A DNA stretch of 56,811 nt, from positions 1-56,811 of the forward strand of contig NZ_AJQE01000116.1 in NCBI RefSeq assembly GCF_000261685.1. Reading direction: 5' to 3'. Position numbers and translations under genes: made by a program. Source of the stretch: Bradyrhizobium genomosp. I (2014). GTDB taxonomy: Bacteria > Pseudomonadota > Alphaproteobacteria > Rhizobiales > Xanthobacteraceae. This document shows, in pieces, positions 1-7,641 of the stretch. The notes under the pieces are model-generated. The model saw only the letters and a list, made by a program, of their open reading frames with translations. It was not told the origin of the DNA and did not search any database. Within the stretch, counting starts at the first letter, position 1. Each line of letters opens with the position of its first letter.

Positions 1-2
1 TC

Positions 3-395
3 GACGCAACGCAGTCGGTACAATCGATGACGCGCGATCTCGCCGCGATGGCGCAGCAGATCGAGCAGCTCAAGGCCAACATCGCCGAGCTGAAGGCCGG
101 GCAGGAGCAGATGGCGCGCGAGATGGCGAAGCCGCCGGCACCGAAGCCGGCAGCTGAAGTGAGGCCGCCCGCCGATCCCCGCGCGCGTGCCTCTGCGCTT
201 CCGCCGAAGCCGCCGGTTCGCAGGCCGAAGCCGGCCGTGTCGCACACTTACATGCCGGCCCATGCGCCTGCGCCGCTTGCGCCTCCGCCGTCGCAGTCCG
301 CCGCGGCCCCGCCACCAGCTGCGCCGGTTGCAACGACACAGGCCGTTGCCGATGACGATGGGCCCGTCGTGCGTCCACCAATGCCGCTGCGTTAG
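3..395 (+). CDS. Coiled-coil protein with Pro/Ala-rich tail (5' end outside window)
   Basis: The reading frame is open to the window edge, so the true start lies upstream and only the C-terminal part is visible. What can be seen is a heptad-like, Gln/Leu/Lys/Glu-rich helical stretch (AMAQQIEQLKANIAELKAGQ), probably a coiled coil, followed by about 80 residues dominated by proline and alanine with basic residues. No enzyme motif is visible. Such a tail suggests an extended linker or a cell-envelope protein. The function is unknown. The gene ends at a TAG and is followed by a hairpin near 514-555. Confidence 0.6.
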   Translation, partial: DATQSVQSMTRDLAAMAQQIEQLKANIAELKAGQEQMAREMAKPPAPKPAAEVRPPADPRARASALPPKPPVRRPKPAVSHTYMPAHAPAPLAPPPSQSAAAPPPAAPVATTQAVADDDGPVVRPPMPLR

Positions 396-779
396 GGCAA
401 ACACCGGGCGACAGCAGCACAGCGTGGCTGTGACAGCGCGCACGCTGTCCGAGTCGATGTGATGCGTTGAGTCCGGGCAATTACGGAGATCGCTGCTGCG
501 ATCGTCCGCGATCAAGAGAAAAGGCCGTCGGGATCTATGCCGCCGGCCTTCTCTTGCAGCTGCCGGTTCCCGGAGCCCGGTTCTGCCGCCATTCGATGCC
601 TTATGATCGCGCCGGCATATTTAATAAATTCTTAACGACCTCGCATGCTGCACATCATTTCTGCGCCATGAGCACAGAGATTGCGCCGCCTGTTCATTCG
701 CTGGATATCGACTCGTGATATCATCTGACATCTGTTGAGACTTGCACTGAAACTCGGATCGTCACATCGGGGAATTCGA
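396..779. other. Intergenic region without a convincing gene
   Basis: This 384-base gap holds a terminator-like hairpin (514-555) and then a locally AT-richer stretch around 615-665 that probably contains the promoter of the DUF6894 gene. Short open frames here lack ribosome-binding sites and protein-like composition. Confidence 0.5.
514..555 (+). terminator. Hairpin terminator after the first gene
   Basis: The arms around AAGAGAAAAGGCCG and CGGCCTTCTCTT can pair over more than 12 bases, with a loop near 530-540. The 3' arm is pyrimidine-rich but has no clean T run after it. It lies about 120 bases after the stop of the first gene. Confidence 0.5.
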
Positions 780-1010
780 ATGCCCTACTACTATTTCGAT
801 CTTGTGGTTGGTGAAGAGTTCAAGAACCAGGGAGGAATCATCCTCGAGGACATCGAGGTTGCCTCCGACCGCGCCGATCAATTGGCATGCGAGCTGTCGC
901 AGGTGAAGCCGGAGCTGCAGCAGAAGGGCTGCGCGGTGCGCGTCACCGATCGCGATCACAACGAGCTCTATCGCACGCCGCTCGATCCGGTGCCGGCCTG
1001 GCAGCGCTGA
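780..1010 (+). CDS. DUF6894 family small protein
   Basis: This 76-residue soluble protein opens MPYYYFDLVVGEEF, the hallmark of DUF6894, a family of small proteins common in Bradyrhizobium and other Hyphomicrobiales and with no established function. The ATG at 780 is chosen over one 45 bases upstream because GGGGAA lies 5-8 bases before it and the protein then begins at the family's usual N-terminus. The body has alternating strands and helices, with no signal peptide or membrane segment. It is convergent with the SDR gene, with only one base between the two stops. Confidence 0.85.
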   Translation: MPYYYFDLVVGEEFKNQGGIILEDIEVASDRADQLACELSQVKPELQQKGCAVRVTDRDHNELYRTPLDPVPAWQR

Positions 1011-1011
1011 G

Positions 1012-1794
1012 CTAGTCCAGCGTCGGCGGCTCGAACCAGTTCGTCAGCGACAATCCCCCGTCAACGACGAAGGCTGCGCCGGTGACGTAAGCGGAGAGCT
1101 TGTTCGACAATACGGTGAGCGCCATCGGTGCGAGGTCCTTGGCCTGGCCGAGACGCCCGAGCGGAACGTGCCGCGCCAGCGCCGGATCGGCAACGAAGCC
1201 ACCGGCGGCGATTGCGCCGGGCACCAGCGCGTTGACGCGGATGTCGTAACGCCCCAACGTCTTCGCGAGCTCCTTCACCAGCATCGCCATTGCCGCCTTT
1301 GCCGTCGAATAGTGCAACAGGTTGCGCGGGGTGCCAGCATGCAGCGAGGTGAGAAACAGGAACGAGCCCGGCCGCTTCGCCGCGATCAGCCGTCTTGCGA
1401 GTTCGCGCGCCAGGTGAAAGCCGGCATCGAGATTGACCGCATGCATCTCCTGCCACGTCCTGCGATCGACCGCGAGGGCATGATCGGCCTCGCGCCGTGG
1501 CGGCGATGCGCTGTGGACGAAATGCGTGACCTCGCCCAGCGCTGCCTGTGCGGCGGCCAGCAGTTCGTCGCAGGCCTCGGGCCTGGCGAGATCTCCGACC
1601 CAGGGCGCGGCCAGACCGGGCTTTTCGCTCGCGCTGATCGCGGCACGCACCCGCTCCGCGCTCACATCCGCGAACATGGTGCGGACGCCCTCGCCGACCA
1701 AGCCTAGCGCGATCGCGCGGCCGATGCCATTGCCCGCGCCGGTGACGAGCGCGGTGTCGCGTGCGGTATCGAACGGCGTGCTGAACAGGCTCAT
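1012..1794 (-). CDS. SDR family NAD(P)-dependent oxidoreductase
   Basis: A 260-residue classical short-chain dehydrogenase/reductase. The Rossmann dinucleotide-binding motif TGAGNGIG lies near residue 20, the catalytic motif YxxxK appears as YSTAKAAMAML, and the C-terminus has the usual GxxxxVDGG (GAAFVVDGGLSLTNW). Length matches the family. Start codon ATG at 1794 is preferred; an upstream ATG at 1866 would add 24 residues that look like translated leader. Substrate cannot be deduced, and cofactor preference (NAD or NADP) is not clear. It stands alone on the minus strand, divergent from the next gene. Confidence 0.88.
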   Translation of the reverse strand: MSLFSTPFDTARDTALVTGAGNGIGRAIALGLVGEGVRTMFADVSAERVRAAISASEKPGLAAPWVGDLARPEACDELLAAAQAALGEVTHFVHSASPPRREADHALAVDRRTWQEMHAVNLDAGFHLARELARRLIAAKRPGSFLFLTSLHAGTPRNLLHYSTAKAAMAMLVKELAKTLGRYDIRVNALVPGAIAAGGFVADPALARHVPLGRLGQAKDLAPMALTVLSNKLSAYVTGAAFVVDGGLSLTNWFEPPTLD

Positions 1795-1920
1795 GTCGCG
1801 CTCCGAGGCTGGGGAGCACCAGGTTAGCTCACCGCCCGGACGGACGACAATTGTGCCGCGCACCATTGCGGAGCGGCACGCCGGGCGCTAGCCTCTCAAA
1901 AAACGGAGGAGGTTCCAGGG

Positions 1921-2313
1921 ATGCGCACCGGTTTTCTGATGACGGGCCTGTTGCTGTTGGCCGCGCCGGCACAGGCGGCCGACGCGCCGCCGCGGTCGAT
2001 CTATGTGACGATGGTCTTGCAGGCCTTCGCCGCCAAGGTCGAGTGTCCCAACACGGACCTCGTCTATCAGGACCTCGTGCAGAAGGCCCAGCAGATGCAC
2101 CTGCCCGACGGCACCACCGAGAAGGTGCGCAAGGCGATCGCCTGGATGCACACCGGCGGCAAGATGGGCGAGAAGCAGGACGACGATCTGATGGCCGAGG
2201 TCGCGGTCGCGACCCAGGCCACCGACATGGACCAACGCCGCCTCGGCATGTCCAGCTGGTGCGAAGTCCAGAAGACCAACCTCGCCGGCCTGATCCGCAG
2301 CAAGGGCGGCTAG
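1921..2313 (+). CDS. Small exported protein of unknown function
   Basis: A 130-residue protein with a typical Sec signal peptide (basic start, hydrophobic LLLLAAP core, cleavage near AQA-AD at residue 20). The mature part is about 110 residues, mostly helical, with two cysteines (in VECPN and SSWCEV) that could form a disulfide in the periplasm. A strong ribosome-binding site, GGAGGAGG, lies about 9 bases before the ATG. I do not recognise a family beyond a conserved hypothetical. Confidence 0.75.
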   Translation: MRTGFLMTGLLLLAAPAQAADAPPRSIYVTMVLQAFAAKVECPNTDLVYQDLVQKAQQMHLPDGTTEKVRKAIAWMHTGGKMGEKQDDDLMAEVAVATQATDMDQRRLGMSSWCEVQKTNLAGLIRSKGG

Positions 2314-2425
2314 CGGGCGCGCCTTCGCCACGTTAAGCACGCCGCGACGGAACCTCTGCTCCGGCCCAAAATGGTCACAATTCTCGAAAGCATGCGACCT
2401 CTTCGAATTCGAACAGGAGACCCTG

Positions 2426-2674
2426 ATGCGGAGTATCCATTTCGTCTTCGCCGGCGCGATCGCGGCCGCCACGGTGCTGACGGCGCCCGTGCTGGCGAGG
2501 AATGCCGACGCCCAGAAAGGTGAGGAAAGAACCACTTCGTCGTCTTGCAGTGCCTATCAGCAGGCACCGGACGGCTCGTGGGAACAACTCCCCTGCAAGG
2601 AAACAAGCGGGCGCGAGCAGCCGCAGACACAGCACCGGACCTCGCCGCAAGGCGCTGATCGCGAGGAGCGCTGA
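2426..2674 (+). CDS. Small secreted protein with a cysteine pair
   Basis: An 82-residue precursor: a signal peptide to about residue 25 (cleavage near VLA-RN), then a short Ser/Gln/Glu-rich mature chain with two cysteines spaced 17 apart (SSCSAYQQ and QLPCKE), probably a disulfide loop. CAGGAG sits 6 bases before the ATG. The mature protein is hydrophilic and may be partly disordered toward the C-terminus. No function is recognised; small secreted proteins of this form are common in Bradyrhizobium. Confidence 0.7.
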   Translation: MRSIHFVFAGAIAAATVLTAPVLARNADAQKGEERTTSSSCSAYQQAPDGSWEQLPCKETSGREQPQTQHRTSPQGADREER

Positions 2675-2695
2675 AGAGGCTCGCCCTGACGAATG

Positions 2696-2881
2696 TCAGC
2701 TCTGATGCGGCCCGCGCATGATCTTCATGGCGTCGGCGATGTGACGCCACTCCGTGGCCTCGTCGGCCTCGCCACGGCTCTCGCAGGCCTGGGCCTGCTC
2801 GGCGGCCTTCGCGATCGCAGCAAAACCGTGCCGTTCCAGCATCTGGCGGGCAACGGTATGAACCTGGACCTCGGACATCAT
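2696..2881 (-). CDS. Small helical protein of unknown function
   Basis: A 61-residue soluble, alanine- and glutamate-rich helical protein. The start has two adjacent ATGs (2881 and 2878); GGGAG lies 7 bases before the first. The C-terminal part (EWRHIADAMKIMRG) looks like an amphipathic helix. It resembles conserved small hypothetical proteins of Bradyrhizobium, but no function is known. It is convergent with the preceding secreted-protein gene. Confidence 0.65.
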   Translation of the reverse strand: MMSEVQVHTVARQMLERHGFAAIAKAAEQAQACESRGEADEATEWRHIADAMKIMRGPHQS

Positions 2882-2996
2882 GGGCAGTCTCCCGCTCGAG
2901 GGAACTGCGGTGCAGCGCGCGCGACTGCCACCGCGGGTCTCTCACAACGATTGGGGCCCGGAACTCGTTCCGTCCCATTGATGTGAGCCTCAGGAC

Positions 2997-3030
2997 AAAG
3001 GCGGCCCGCTGTTGCCAGCGGACCGCCTTT
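2997..3030 (-). terminator. Terminator of the min operon
   Basis: A near-perfect inverted repeat, AAAGGCGG and CCGCTG pairing with CAGCGG and CCGCCTTT around a TTGC loop, lies 38 bases after the minE stop. On the minus strand it is followed by TTTGTCC. The stem is symmetrical enough to act in either direction. Confidence 0.75.
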
Positions 3031-3068
3031 CACCCACCCCAAACCTGGCGGTCGTCGGCCGCGGCTCC

Positions 3069-3350
3069 CTACGCGACCGCCACCTTTTTGCGCTCGAAAT
3101 CGTTGGGCACCTCGATGTCGACCTCCAGAGTCGAAACCTCGTCGCCGCGCTCGAGCCGGACGATGACCTTGGTCGGGTCCAGCGTCACGTGCTTGGACAC
3201 GACGGCGAGAATTTCCTCACGCAGCACACCGAGCAGATCTGGCTGGCCGCGCATTCCGCGTTCATGGGCAAGCAGGATCTGCAGCCGTTCGCGAGCGACG
3301 GGTGCCGAGGCCTTCTTGCCGCGGAGAAGTCGAAGCAGGCCCATGCTCAT
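3069..3350 (-). CDS. minE: Cell division topological specificity factor MinE
   Basis: This 93-residue protein is the length and form of MinE. The N-terminal helix ([11 protein letters not shown]) is the membrane- and MinD-binding region, followed by the anti-MinCD stretch ([14 protein letters not shown]) and a C-terminal topological specificity domain ending [15 protein letters not shown]. It stimulates MinD ATP hydrolysis and releases MinD from the membrane, so that MinCD oscillates or forms a gradient and FtsZ assembles at mid-cell. Its ATG overlaps the minD stop by 4 bases (ATGA), implying translational coupling; it is the last gene of minCDE. Confidence 0.97.
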   Translation of the reverse strand: MSMGLLRLLRGKKASAPVARERLQILLAHERGMRGQPDLLGVLREEILAVVSKHVTLDPTKVIVRLERGDEVSTLEVDIEVPNDFERKKVAVA

Positions 3351-4162
3351 GCAGCCCTCCGTCGCAGCAGACGATCCATCAGACCCCTCCGCTCGGCAGG
3401 AACATGCATCGTTACGTTCTCGCCGCAGAGGCGCTTGGCCGCGTCTATATAGGCCCGCGCCGGCGCGCCGTCCGCATTCGACAGCGTCACGGGCGTTCCG
3501 ACGTTGGAGGCCTTCAGCACGTCCTGGCTCTCCGGGATGATGCCGAGCAAGGGCGTCGCCAGGATCTCGAGGATGTCGTCGATGGTCAGCATCTCGCCGC
3601 GCGCGGCGCGAGAGGGATCGTAGCGCGTGATGAGGATGTGCTTCTCGACGCGCTCCCCCTTCTCGGCGCGCACCGTCTTGGAATCGAGCATGCCGATGAT
3701 GCGATCGGAATCGCGCACCGAGGAGACCTCCGGATTGGTGACGATCACGGCCTCGTCGGCGAAACGCATCGCCATGGAGGCGCCGCGTTCGATGCCGGCC
3801 GGGCTGTCGCAGATCACCCAGTCGAAGCGGCTGCGCAGATCGGCGATGACCTTGCCGACGCCCTCCTCCGTCAGCGCGTCCTTGTCGCGGGTCTGCGAGG
3901 CCGGCAGCAGCCAGAGGTTCTCCAGCCGCTTGTCGCGGATCAGCGCCTGCGGCAGCTTGGCGACGCCCTGCACCACGTTGATGAGGTCGAACACGACGCG
4001 GCGTTCGGCGCCCATCACGAGGTCGAGGTTGCGCAAGCCGACGTCGAAGTCGACGACGACGACCTTGTCGCCGCGCTGCGCGAGCGCCGCTCCCAGCGCG
4101 GCGGTCGTCGTGGTCTTGCCGACCCCCCCCTTGCCTGATGTCACGACCAGTACCTTACTCAT
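3347..4162 (-). CDS. minD: Septum site-determining ATPase MinD
   Basis: A 271-residue ParA/MinD-type ATPase. The deviant Walker A box, [10 protein letters not shown], starts at residue 9 with the signature lysine; DSPAGIE is the switch region. The C-terminus ([14 protein letters not shown]) is the amphipathic membrane-targeting helix. MinD-ATP dimers bind the membrane and recruit MinC, and MinE reverses this. AAAGGAGA stands 8-10 bases before the ATG, 21 bases after minC, so it is the middle gene of one operon. Confidence 0.98.
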   Translation of the reverse strand: MSKVLVVTSGKGGVGKTTTTAALGAALAQRGDKVVVVDFDVGLRNLDLVMGAERRVVFDLINVVQGVAKLPQALIRDKRLENLWLLPASQTRDKDALTEEGVGKVIADLRSRFDWVICDSPAGIERGASMAMRFADEAVIVTNPEVSSVRDSDRIIGMLDSKTVRAEKGERVEKHILITRYDPSRAARGEMLTIDDILEILATPLLGIIPESQDVLKASNVGTPVTLSNADGAPARAYIDAAKRLCGENVTMHVPAERRGLMDRLLRRRAA

Positions 4163-4183
4163 CTGAAATGTCTCCTTTGCTGG

Positions 4184-4882
4184 TCAGTTCAGTGCTGTAA
4201 TTCGCATGGTATTTCCCTCCAGCCAGGCCTGCGCCGGCTTGCCGCGCAAGGCGGCGTCGATGTCGTCCGCAGTCTGGTAAAACCCGTCAATTGCGAGCAG
4301 TTCAGCCTCGATCTTCTGACAATAGATGCGCGCGCTGGTGTGACCGTTCACGCCTGCCATGGCGCGGCCGCGCAGCGCGCCGTAGACGTGGATGGAGCCG
4401 CCGGCGACGACCTCGGCGCCGGACCCGACCGAGCCGAGAATGGTGACGTCGCCTTCCGGGAAGATCACGGTCTGGCCCGAGCGCACGGGGTTTTCGAGGA
4501 GCAGCGAGGTCGGCTTGGTCTCGGCCTTCGCTTCGGCCTTCTTCGGCGTGCTCGGCTCGACCACGCAGCTGCGCCCGCCCGACAGGAGCGGCGGCATCAT
4601 GGGGGTCAGCCGGCCCTCCTCCACGCCCTCGATGCCGAGCACGCGGATGTTGCGGTCCTGAAGGCTCGTGAGCAGATGTCCGATCCCGGACTGGCTGAGA
4701 TCGACCGAGGACAGATCGATCACCACGGGCCGCCCGGCAAAAAAGCCCGGCGAGCGTGCAATGGTGGCGTCGACCTCATGCAGCCAGTCCTGAATCGGAA
4801 CCGTCGGCGTGAACACGAAAGCCACATAGGAGCGCCCGCGCAGGCGCACCATTTGACGTTGGACTTTTGCTGCAGCCTCCAT
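4184..4882 (-). CDS. minC: Septum formation inhibitor MinC
   Basis: A 232-residue MinC. The N-terminal domain, roughly residues 10-105, is the FtsZ-inhibiting part. After a variable Lys/Ala/Glu-rich linker (AEAKAETKP), the C-terminal beta-helix domain (residues 130-225) shows the repeating glycines of the family (EGDVTILGSVGSGAEVVAGG, IHVYGALRGRAMAG) and carries dimerisation and MinD binding. It blocks FtsZ ring assembly near the poles. It is the first gene of the min operon; the promoter is expected in 4883-5066. Confidence 0.96.
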   Translation of the reverse strand: MEAAAKVQRQMVRLRGRSYVAFVFTPTVPIQDWLHEVDATIARSPGFFAGRPVVIDLSSVDLSQSGIGHLLTSLQDRNIRVLGIEGVEEGRLTPMMPPLLSGGRSCVVEPSTPKKAEAKAETKPTSLLLENPVRSGQTVIFPEGDVTILGSVGSGAEVVAGGSIHVYGALRGRAMAGVNGHTSARIYCQKIEAELLAIDGFYQTADDIDAALRGKPAQAWLEGNTMRITALN

Positions 4883-5016
4883 GGCGGCCGACTCGTTCCC
4901 TGTTATTGAATGGTTAACGATGCGGCCAACGTGGTTAACGACGAGTTAATGCCTCCAGGGTTACGCAGGAAGTGAAGCCCGGGCCCCGGGTATCGCCCCG
5001 TTCCGTCATCGCGAAG

Positions 5017-5033
5017 GCCCGCCGCAGGCGGGC
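5017..5033. repeat. Short GC hairpin, possible dispersed-repeat remnant
   Basis: GCCCGCC-GCA-GGCGGGC forms a 7-bp stem 34 bases after the mtnK stop. The flanks (CGTCATCGCGAAGG and ACTCGAAGGATGG) resemble edges of Bradyrhizobium palindromic repeats. It could serve as a weak mtnK terminator, but no T run follows. Confidence 0.4.
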
Positions 5034-5066
5034 GACTCGAAGGATGGCCGCCGGAAAGGACGCGCC

Positions 5067-6359
5067 TTAGCCTGCAGCCAACTTCGGCTGCCAGTTGCGC
5101 AATTTTCGCGCAGCACCAGTGATGTCGGCAACGGCCGGAAATGTCCCCGCCTCCACCATCATCGCCCTCGCCAGCCGTACCGCACGCGCCTCGCTCGTTG
5201 CCCGCATCCGCGGATCCTCGATCAGCTCGAAATCAATGTTGTGGGCGAGGCCGAAGATACGGCGGATGATCTTGGCGGCGGCGAAGCCGACCGAATCAGT
5301 GAACAGCCGCTGCATGTAGGCCTGTCGCTCGGCCTCGAGACGCGCGGCGCCCTGCTCGCCGGCGAAGAGCGCGACCGGGTAGGCGTCGCCGGCGGCTCCA
5401 CCGCGCCAGAGGTCGAGGAATTTGCGGGCGAACTCGTTCCAGACCTGCTCGACCGTCTCCAGCACCCAGGCCTCGAATGCCGCCCGTTCTCCCGGTGCGC
5501 GCTCGTGGCCGGCGGAGGCGAAATAGGCCATCAGGAGATTGGCCAGCACCGCGCCGACGTCGAAGCCGATCGGGCCGTAGAATGCGAATTCCGGGTCGAT
5601 CACCCGTGTCTGGCTCTCCGTCACCATGATCGATCCGGTGTGGAGGTCACCGTGGAGCAGAGCCTCGGGGCTGGCCATGAACTTCAGCTTGAGACGGGAG
5701 ATCGCGACATGCAGGTCCATGTCTTCGCGCAACGCCGCCGCCAAGCCGTCGAGATAAGGCGCGGTCCAGCGGTTCTGTTCGGCGATGCGGTACGGGTCGG
5801 TGAAGATCAGATCCTCTGTGATCTTGCACAGTGCGTGGTTGCCGGCAAAGGCCGCGATGCCCTCCTTCTTCTCGGCGGCGGAGAGTGCGAGGTCGGAGGT
5901 GAAGAACAAGGTCCTTGCCATGAACGTGGTGACGTCGCTGGCGAAGCGCGGATATCGCGTGCCCGCAACCAGACCCTTGCGCATGATGATGTGCGGCTCG
6001 AGCAGCTCCATCACGGTCAGCGCCAGCTTGTCGTCGTGATGCAACACTGCCGGCACGAGGCCGGATGCGAGTTGGGCCTGCCGGGACAGCGCGAGATATT
6101 CGTAATGGGCACGTGACAGCGGCAGCGGCCAGCTCTCGCCGACGAGACGGACATAGGGCAACGCCTGCTTCACGGCGATGCCGCCGCGCGCGCCCTTGAC
6201 GATGAAGACGAGGTTGAGATTGCCGTCGCCGACCTCGGTGACCGGCCAGGACGCGGGCTCGCCGCCAACCAGCTTACGAATATCCGGAAGGCCTGCGAGA
6301 TAGTCCCGCAAATCGGCCTCATGCAGAATCCGATAGTTCCCTGTCCGGTCCCCGGTCAT
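5067..6359 (-). CDS. mtnK: S-methyl-5-thioribose kinase
   Basis: A 430-residue member of the aminoglycoside/choline kinase-like fold. It phosphorylates 5-methylthioribose in the methionine salvage pathway. N-terminal GDGNLNLVFIVKG is the glycine-rich nucleotide loop, IAVKQALPYVR holds the ATP lysine, HGDLHTGSIMV is the catalytic Brenner motif, and DPEFAFYGPIGFDVG the metal-binding region. Length fits MtnK (about 400-430). It lies 33 bases after a small membrane-protein gene. The usual partner mtnA (methylthioribose-1-phosphate isomerase) is not beside it in this window. Confidence 0.93.
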   Translation of the reverse strand: MTGDRTGNYRILHEADLRDYLAGLPDIRKLVGGEPASWPVTEVGDGNLNLVFIVKGARGGIAVKQALPYVRLVGESWPLPLSRAHYEYLALSRQAQLASGLVPAVLHHDDKLALTVMELLEPHIIMRKGLVAGTRYPRFASDVTTFMARTLFFTSDLALSAAEKKEGIAAFAGNHALCKITEDLIFTDPYRIAEQNRWTAPYLDGLAAALREDMDLHVAISRLKLKFMASPEALLHGDLHTGSIMVTESQTRVIDPEFAFYGPIGFDVGAVLANLLMAYFASAGHERAPGERAAFEAWVLETVEQVWNEFARKFLDLWRGGAAGDAYPVALFAGEQGAARLEAERQAYMQRLFTDSVGFAAAKIIRRIFGLAHNIDFELIEDPRMRATSEARAVRLARAMMVEAGTFPAVADITGAARKLRNWQPKLAAG

Positions 6360-6392
6360 GACGATCCCATCCCATTTGCATGGGCCGGATCG

Positions 6393-6740
6393 TTATTCCC
6401 GCTCCAGGAAGCCGGAGCCGATCCCGGCCTTTCTTTTGATGGGATCGTAGTCACAATAGATGCCGTCCGCCACCAGCGTGTAGCTGGCGCTGACGGTGTA
6501 TTTGTCCAGCTTGACCGAGTTCAGGCCGATCACAGAGGTGCTCTTGCCCCCGTTCCACCTGAACGGCGTCGAGCTCTTGGACTGCTCGCAGGCCATCACC
6601 GCCTCGTTGAAGACATAGCCCTCGACGAACGCCTTCAGCGTCCGCGCCTGCACCGCCATCTTCCATTCGAAATAGCCGATCGCACCAAGACCGGCGACGA
6701 TCAGCAACAGAAGCGCGACCACGATACGCTGAAAAGCCAT
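6393..6740 (-). CDS. Single-pass membrane protein of unknown function
   Basis: A 115-residue protein with one N-terminal transmembrane helix (IVVALLLLIVAGLGAIGYF, residues 6-24) and a roughly 90-residue domain, presumably periplasmic, with two cysteines (VMACEQ and IYCDYD). ATG 6740 is chosen because GGGGGA lies about 7-12 bases upstream; a longer frame to 6848 would run through a palindromic repeat. It directly precedes mtnK and may share its transcript, but no link in function is evident. Confidence 0.65.
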   Translation of the reverse strand: MAFQRIVVALLLLIVAGLGAIGYFEWKMAVQARTLKAFVEGYVFNEAVMACEQSKSSTPFRWNGGKSTSVIGLNSVKLDKYTVSASYTLVADGIYCDYDPIKRKAGIGSGFLERE

Positions 6741-6773
6741 TCGTATTCCCCCAAGTATACAAACTATCTCCGT

Positions 6774-6853
6774 CGTCATTGCGAGCGCAGCGAAGCAATC
6801 CAGAATCCCTCCGCGGTAAGACTCTGGATTGCTTCGCTGCGCTCGCAATGACG
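6774..6853. repeat. Palindromic repeat, GTCATTGCGAG family, copy 1
   Basis: An 80-bp element with perfect 31-bp inverted arms (6774-6804 and 6823-6853) starting CGTCATTGCGAGCG and an 18-base loop. It lies between the DUF1467 gene and the membrane-protein gene. A second, diverged copy is at 40891-40977. As RNA it would form a very stable hairpin that could end transcription of the nuo-birA-rnj operon or protect its 3' end. Confidence 0.9.
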
Positions 6854-6885
6854 AGCTTGGTTGATATCCTTCGTCCCTTACACCC

Positions 6886-7161
6886 CTAGAACGGCATGCC
6901 CATCAATTTCGACAGGCGCTCGATCGAGAGATAACCGGCATGATAGGCCGCGACGCCGAGGCCGTAGATCACCGCCGAGATGATCGTGGTCCAGATCAGC
7001 TTGCGGCCCATCCGCGTCAGGATCGGTGCGCCGGGGTCGGTGCCCGGTGCGCCGACGCCATCCTCGTGCTGGCTGCGAACGCCGAACGGCAGCGTCAGGA
7101 ACAGCGCCACCCACCAGATGACGAAGTAGATCGCAAGCGCGGTCGATATTTGAATGGCCAT
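6886..7161 (-). CDS. DUF1467 family membrane protein
   Basis: A 91-residue protein with two predicted membrane helices (ALAIYFVIWWVALFLTLPFGV, residues 8-28, and WTTIISAVIYGLGVAAYHAGY, residues 56-76) joined by a loop with HEDGVGAPGTDPGAP, the recognisable signature of DUF1467. The function is unknown. It follows mce by 9 bases and is the last gene of the nuo-birA-rnj-mce run; the same adjacency is common in alphaproteobacteria. Confidence 0.88.
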   Translation of the reverse strand: MAIQISTALAIYFVIWWVALFLTLPFGVRSQHEDGVGAPGTDPGAPILTRMGRKLIWTTIISAVIYGLGVAAYHAGYLSIERLSKLMGMPF

Positions 7162-7170
7162 GGGACGGCC

Positions 7171-7575
7171 TCACGCCTGCTCGATCTCGACCAGCGCGCC
7201 GGAAAAGTCCTTCGGGTGCAGGAACAGCACCGGCTTGCCGTGGGCGCCGATCTTCGGCACGCCGTCGCCGAGCACCCGGGCACCCTCCTTCACCAGCGTG
7301 TCGCGCGAGGCGATGATGTCGACGACCTCGTAGCAGACATGGTGGATGCCGCCGTCGGCATTGCGCTCGAGGAATTTGGCAATGGGAGACGATTCACCGA
7401 GCGGCTCGATGAACTCGATCTTGGTGTTGGGCAGTGTCGCGAACACGGTGGTGACGCCGTGCTCGGGCAGCGGCACCGCCTCCGAGATCTGAGCGCCGAA
7501 CGCCGCGCCATAAATCTTTGCGGCCTTGACGGCGTCCCTGGTCGCGATCGCGACGTGGTTGAGGCGACCCAGCAT
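7171..7575 (-). CDS. mce: Methylmalonyl-CoA epimerase
   Basis: A 134-residue glyoxalase/VOC-fold protein. It interconverts (R)- and (S)-methylmalonyl-CoA, joining propionyl-CoA carboxylase to methylmalonyl-CoA mutase. The metal site is recognisable in LNHVAIATRD (His, N-terminal), the central HHVCYEV and the C-terminal glutamate of FSGALVEIEQA. ATG 7575 gives the canonical MLGRLNHVAI start; the ATG 66 bases upstream would add a non-conserved leader. It lies 66 bases downstream of rnj and is probably cotranscribed. Confidence 0.93.
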   Translation of the reverse strand: MLGRLNHVAIATRDAVKAAKIYGAAFGAQISEAVPLPEHGVTTVFATLPNTKIEFIEPLGESSPIAKFLERNADGGIHHVCYEVVDIIASRDTLVKEGARVLGDGVPKIGAHGKPVLFLHPKDFSGALVEIEQA

Positions 7576-7641
7576 GGTTCTTCTCCCTCGGCGCATGATC
7601 CGGGCCAGCGGCGAGCCGCCGTCCCGGAGATGCTGACACAA

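Noticed and set aside
467..718. An 83-codon plus-strand frame before the DUF6894 gene
   Set aside because: It spans a terminator hairpin and an AT-rich promoter-like stretch, has no ribosome-binding site and resembles no protein family.
6741..6848. A 36-residue N-terminal extension of the small membrane protein before mtnK
   Set aside because: The extension is translated palindromic repeat, and the internal ATG at 6740 has a good ribosome-binding site followed directly by the membrane helix.
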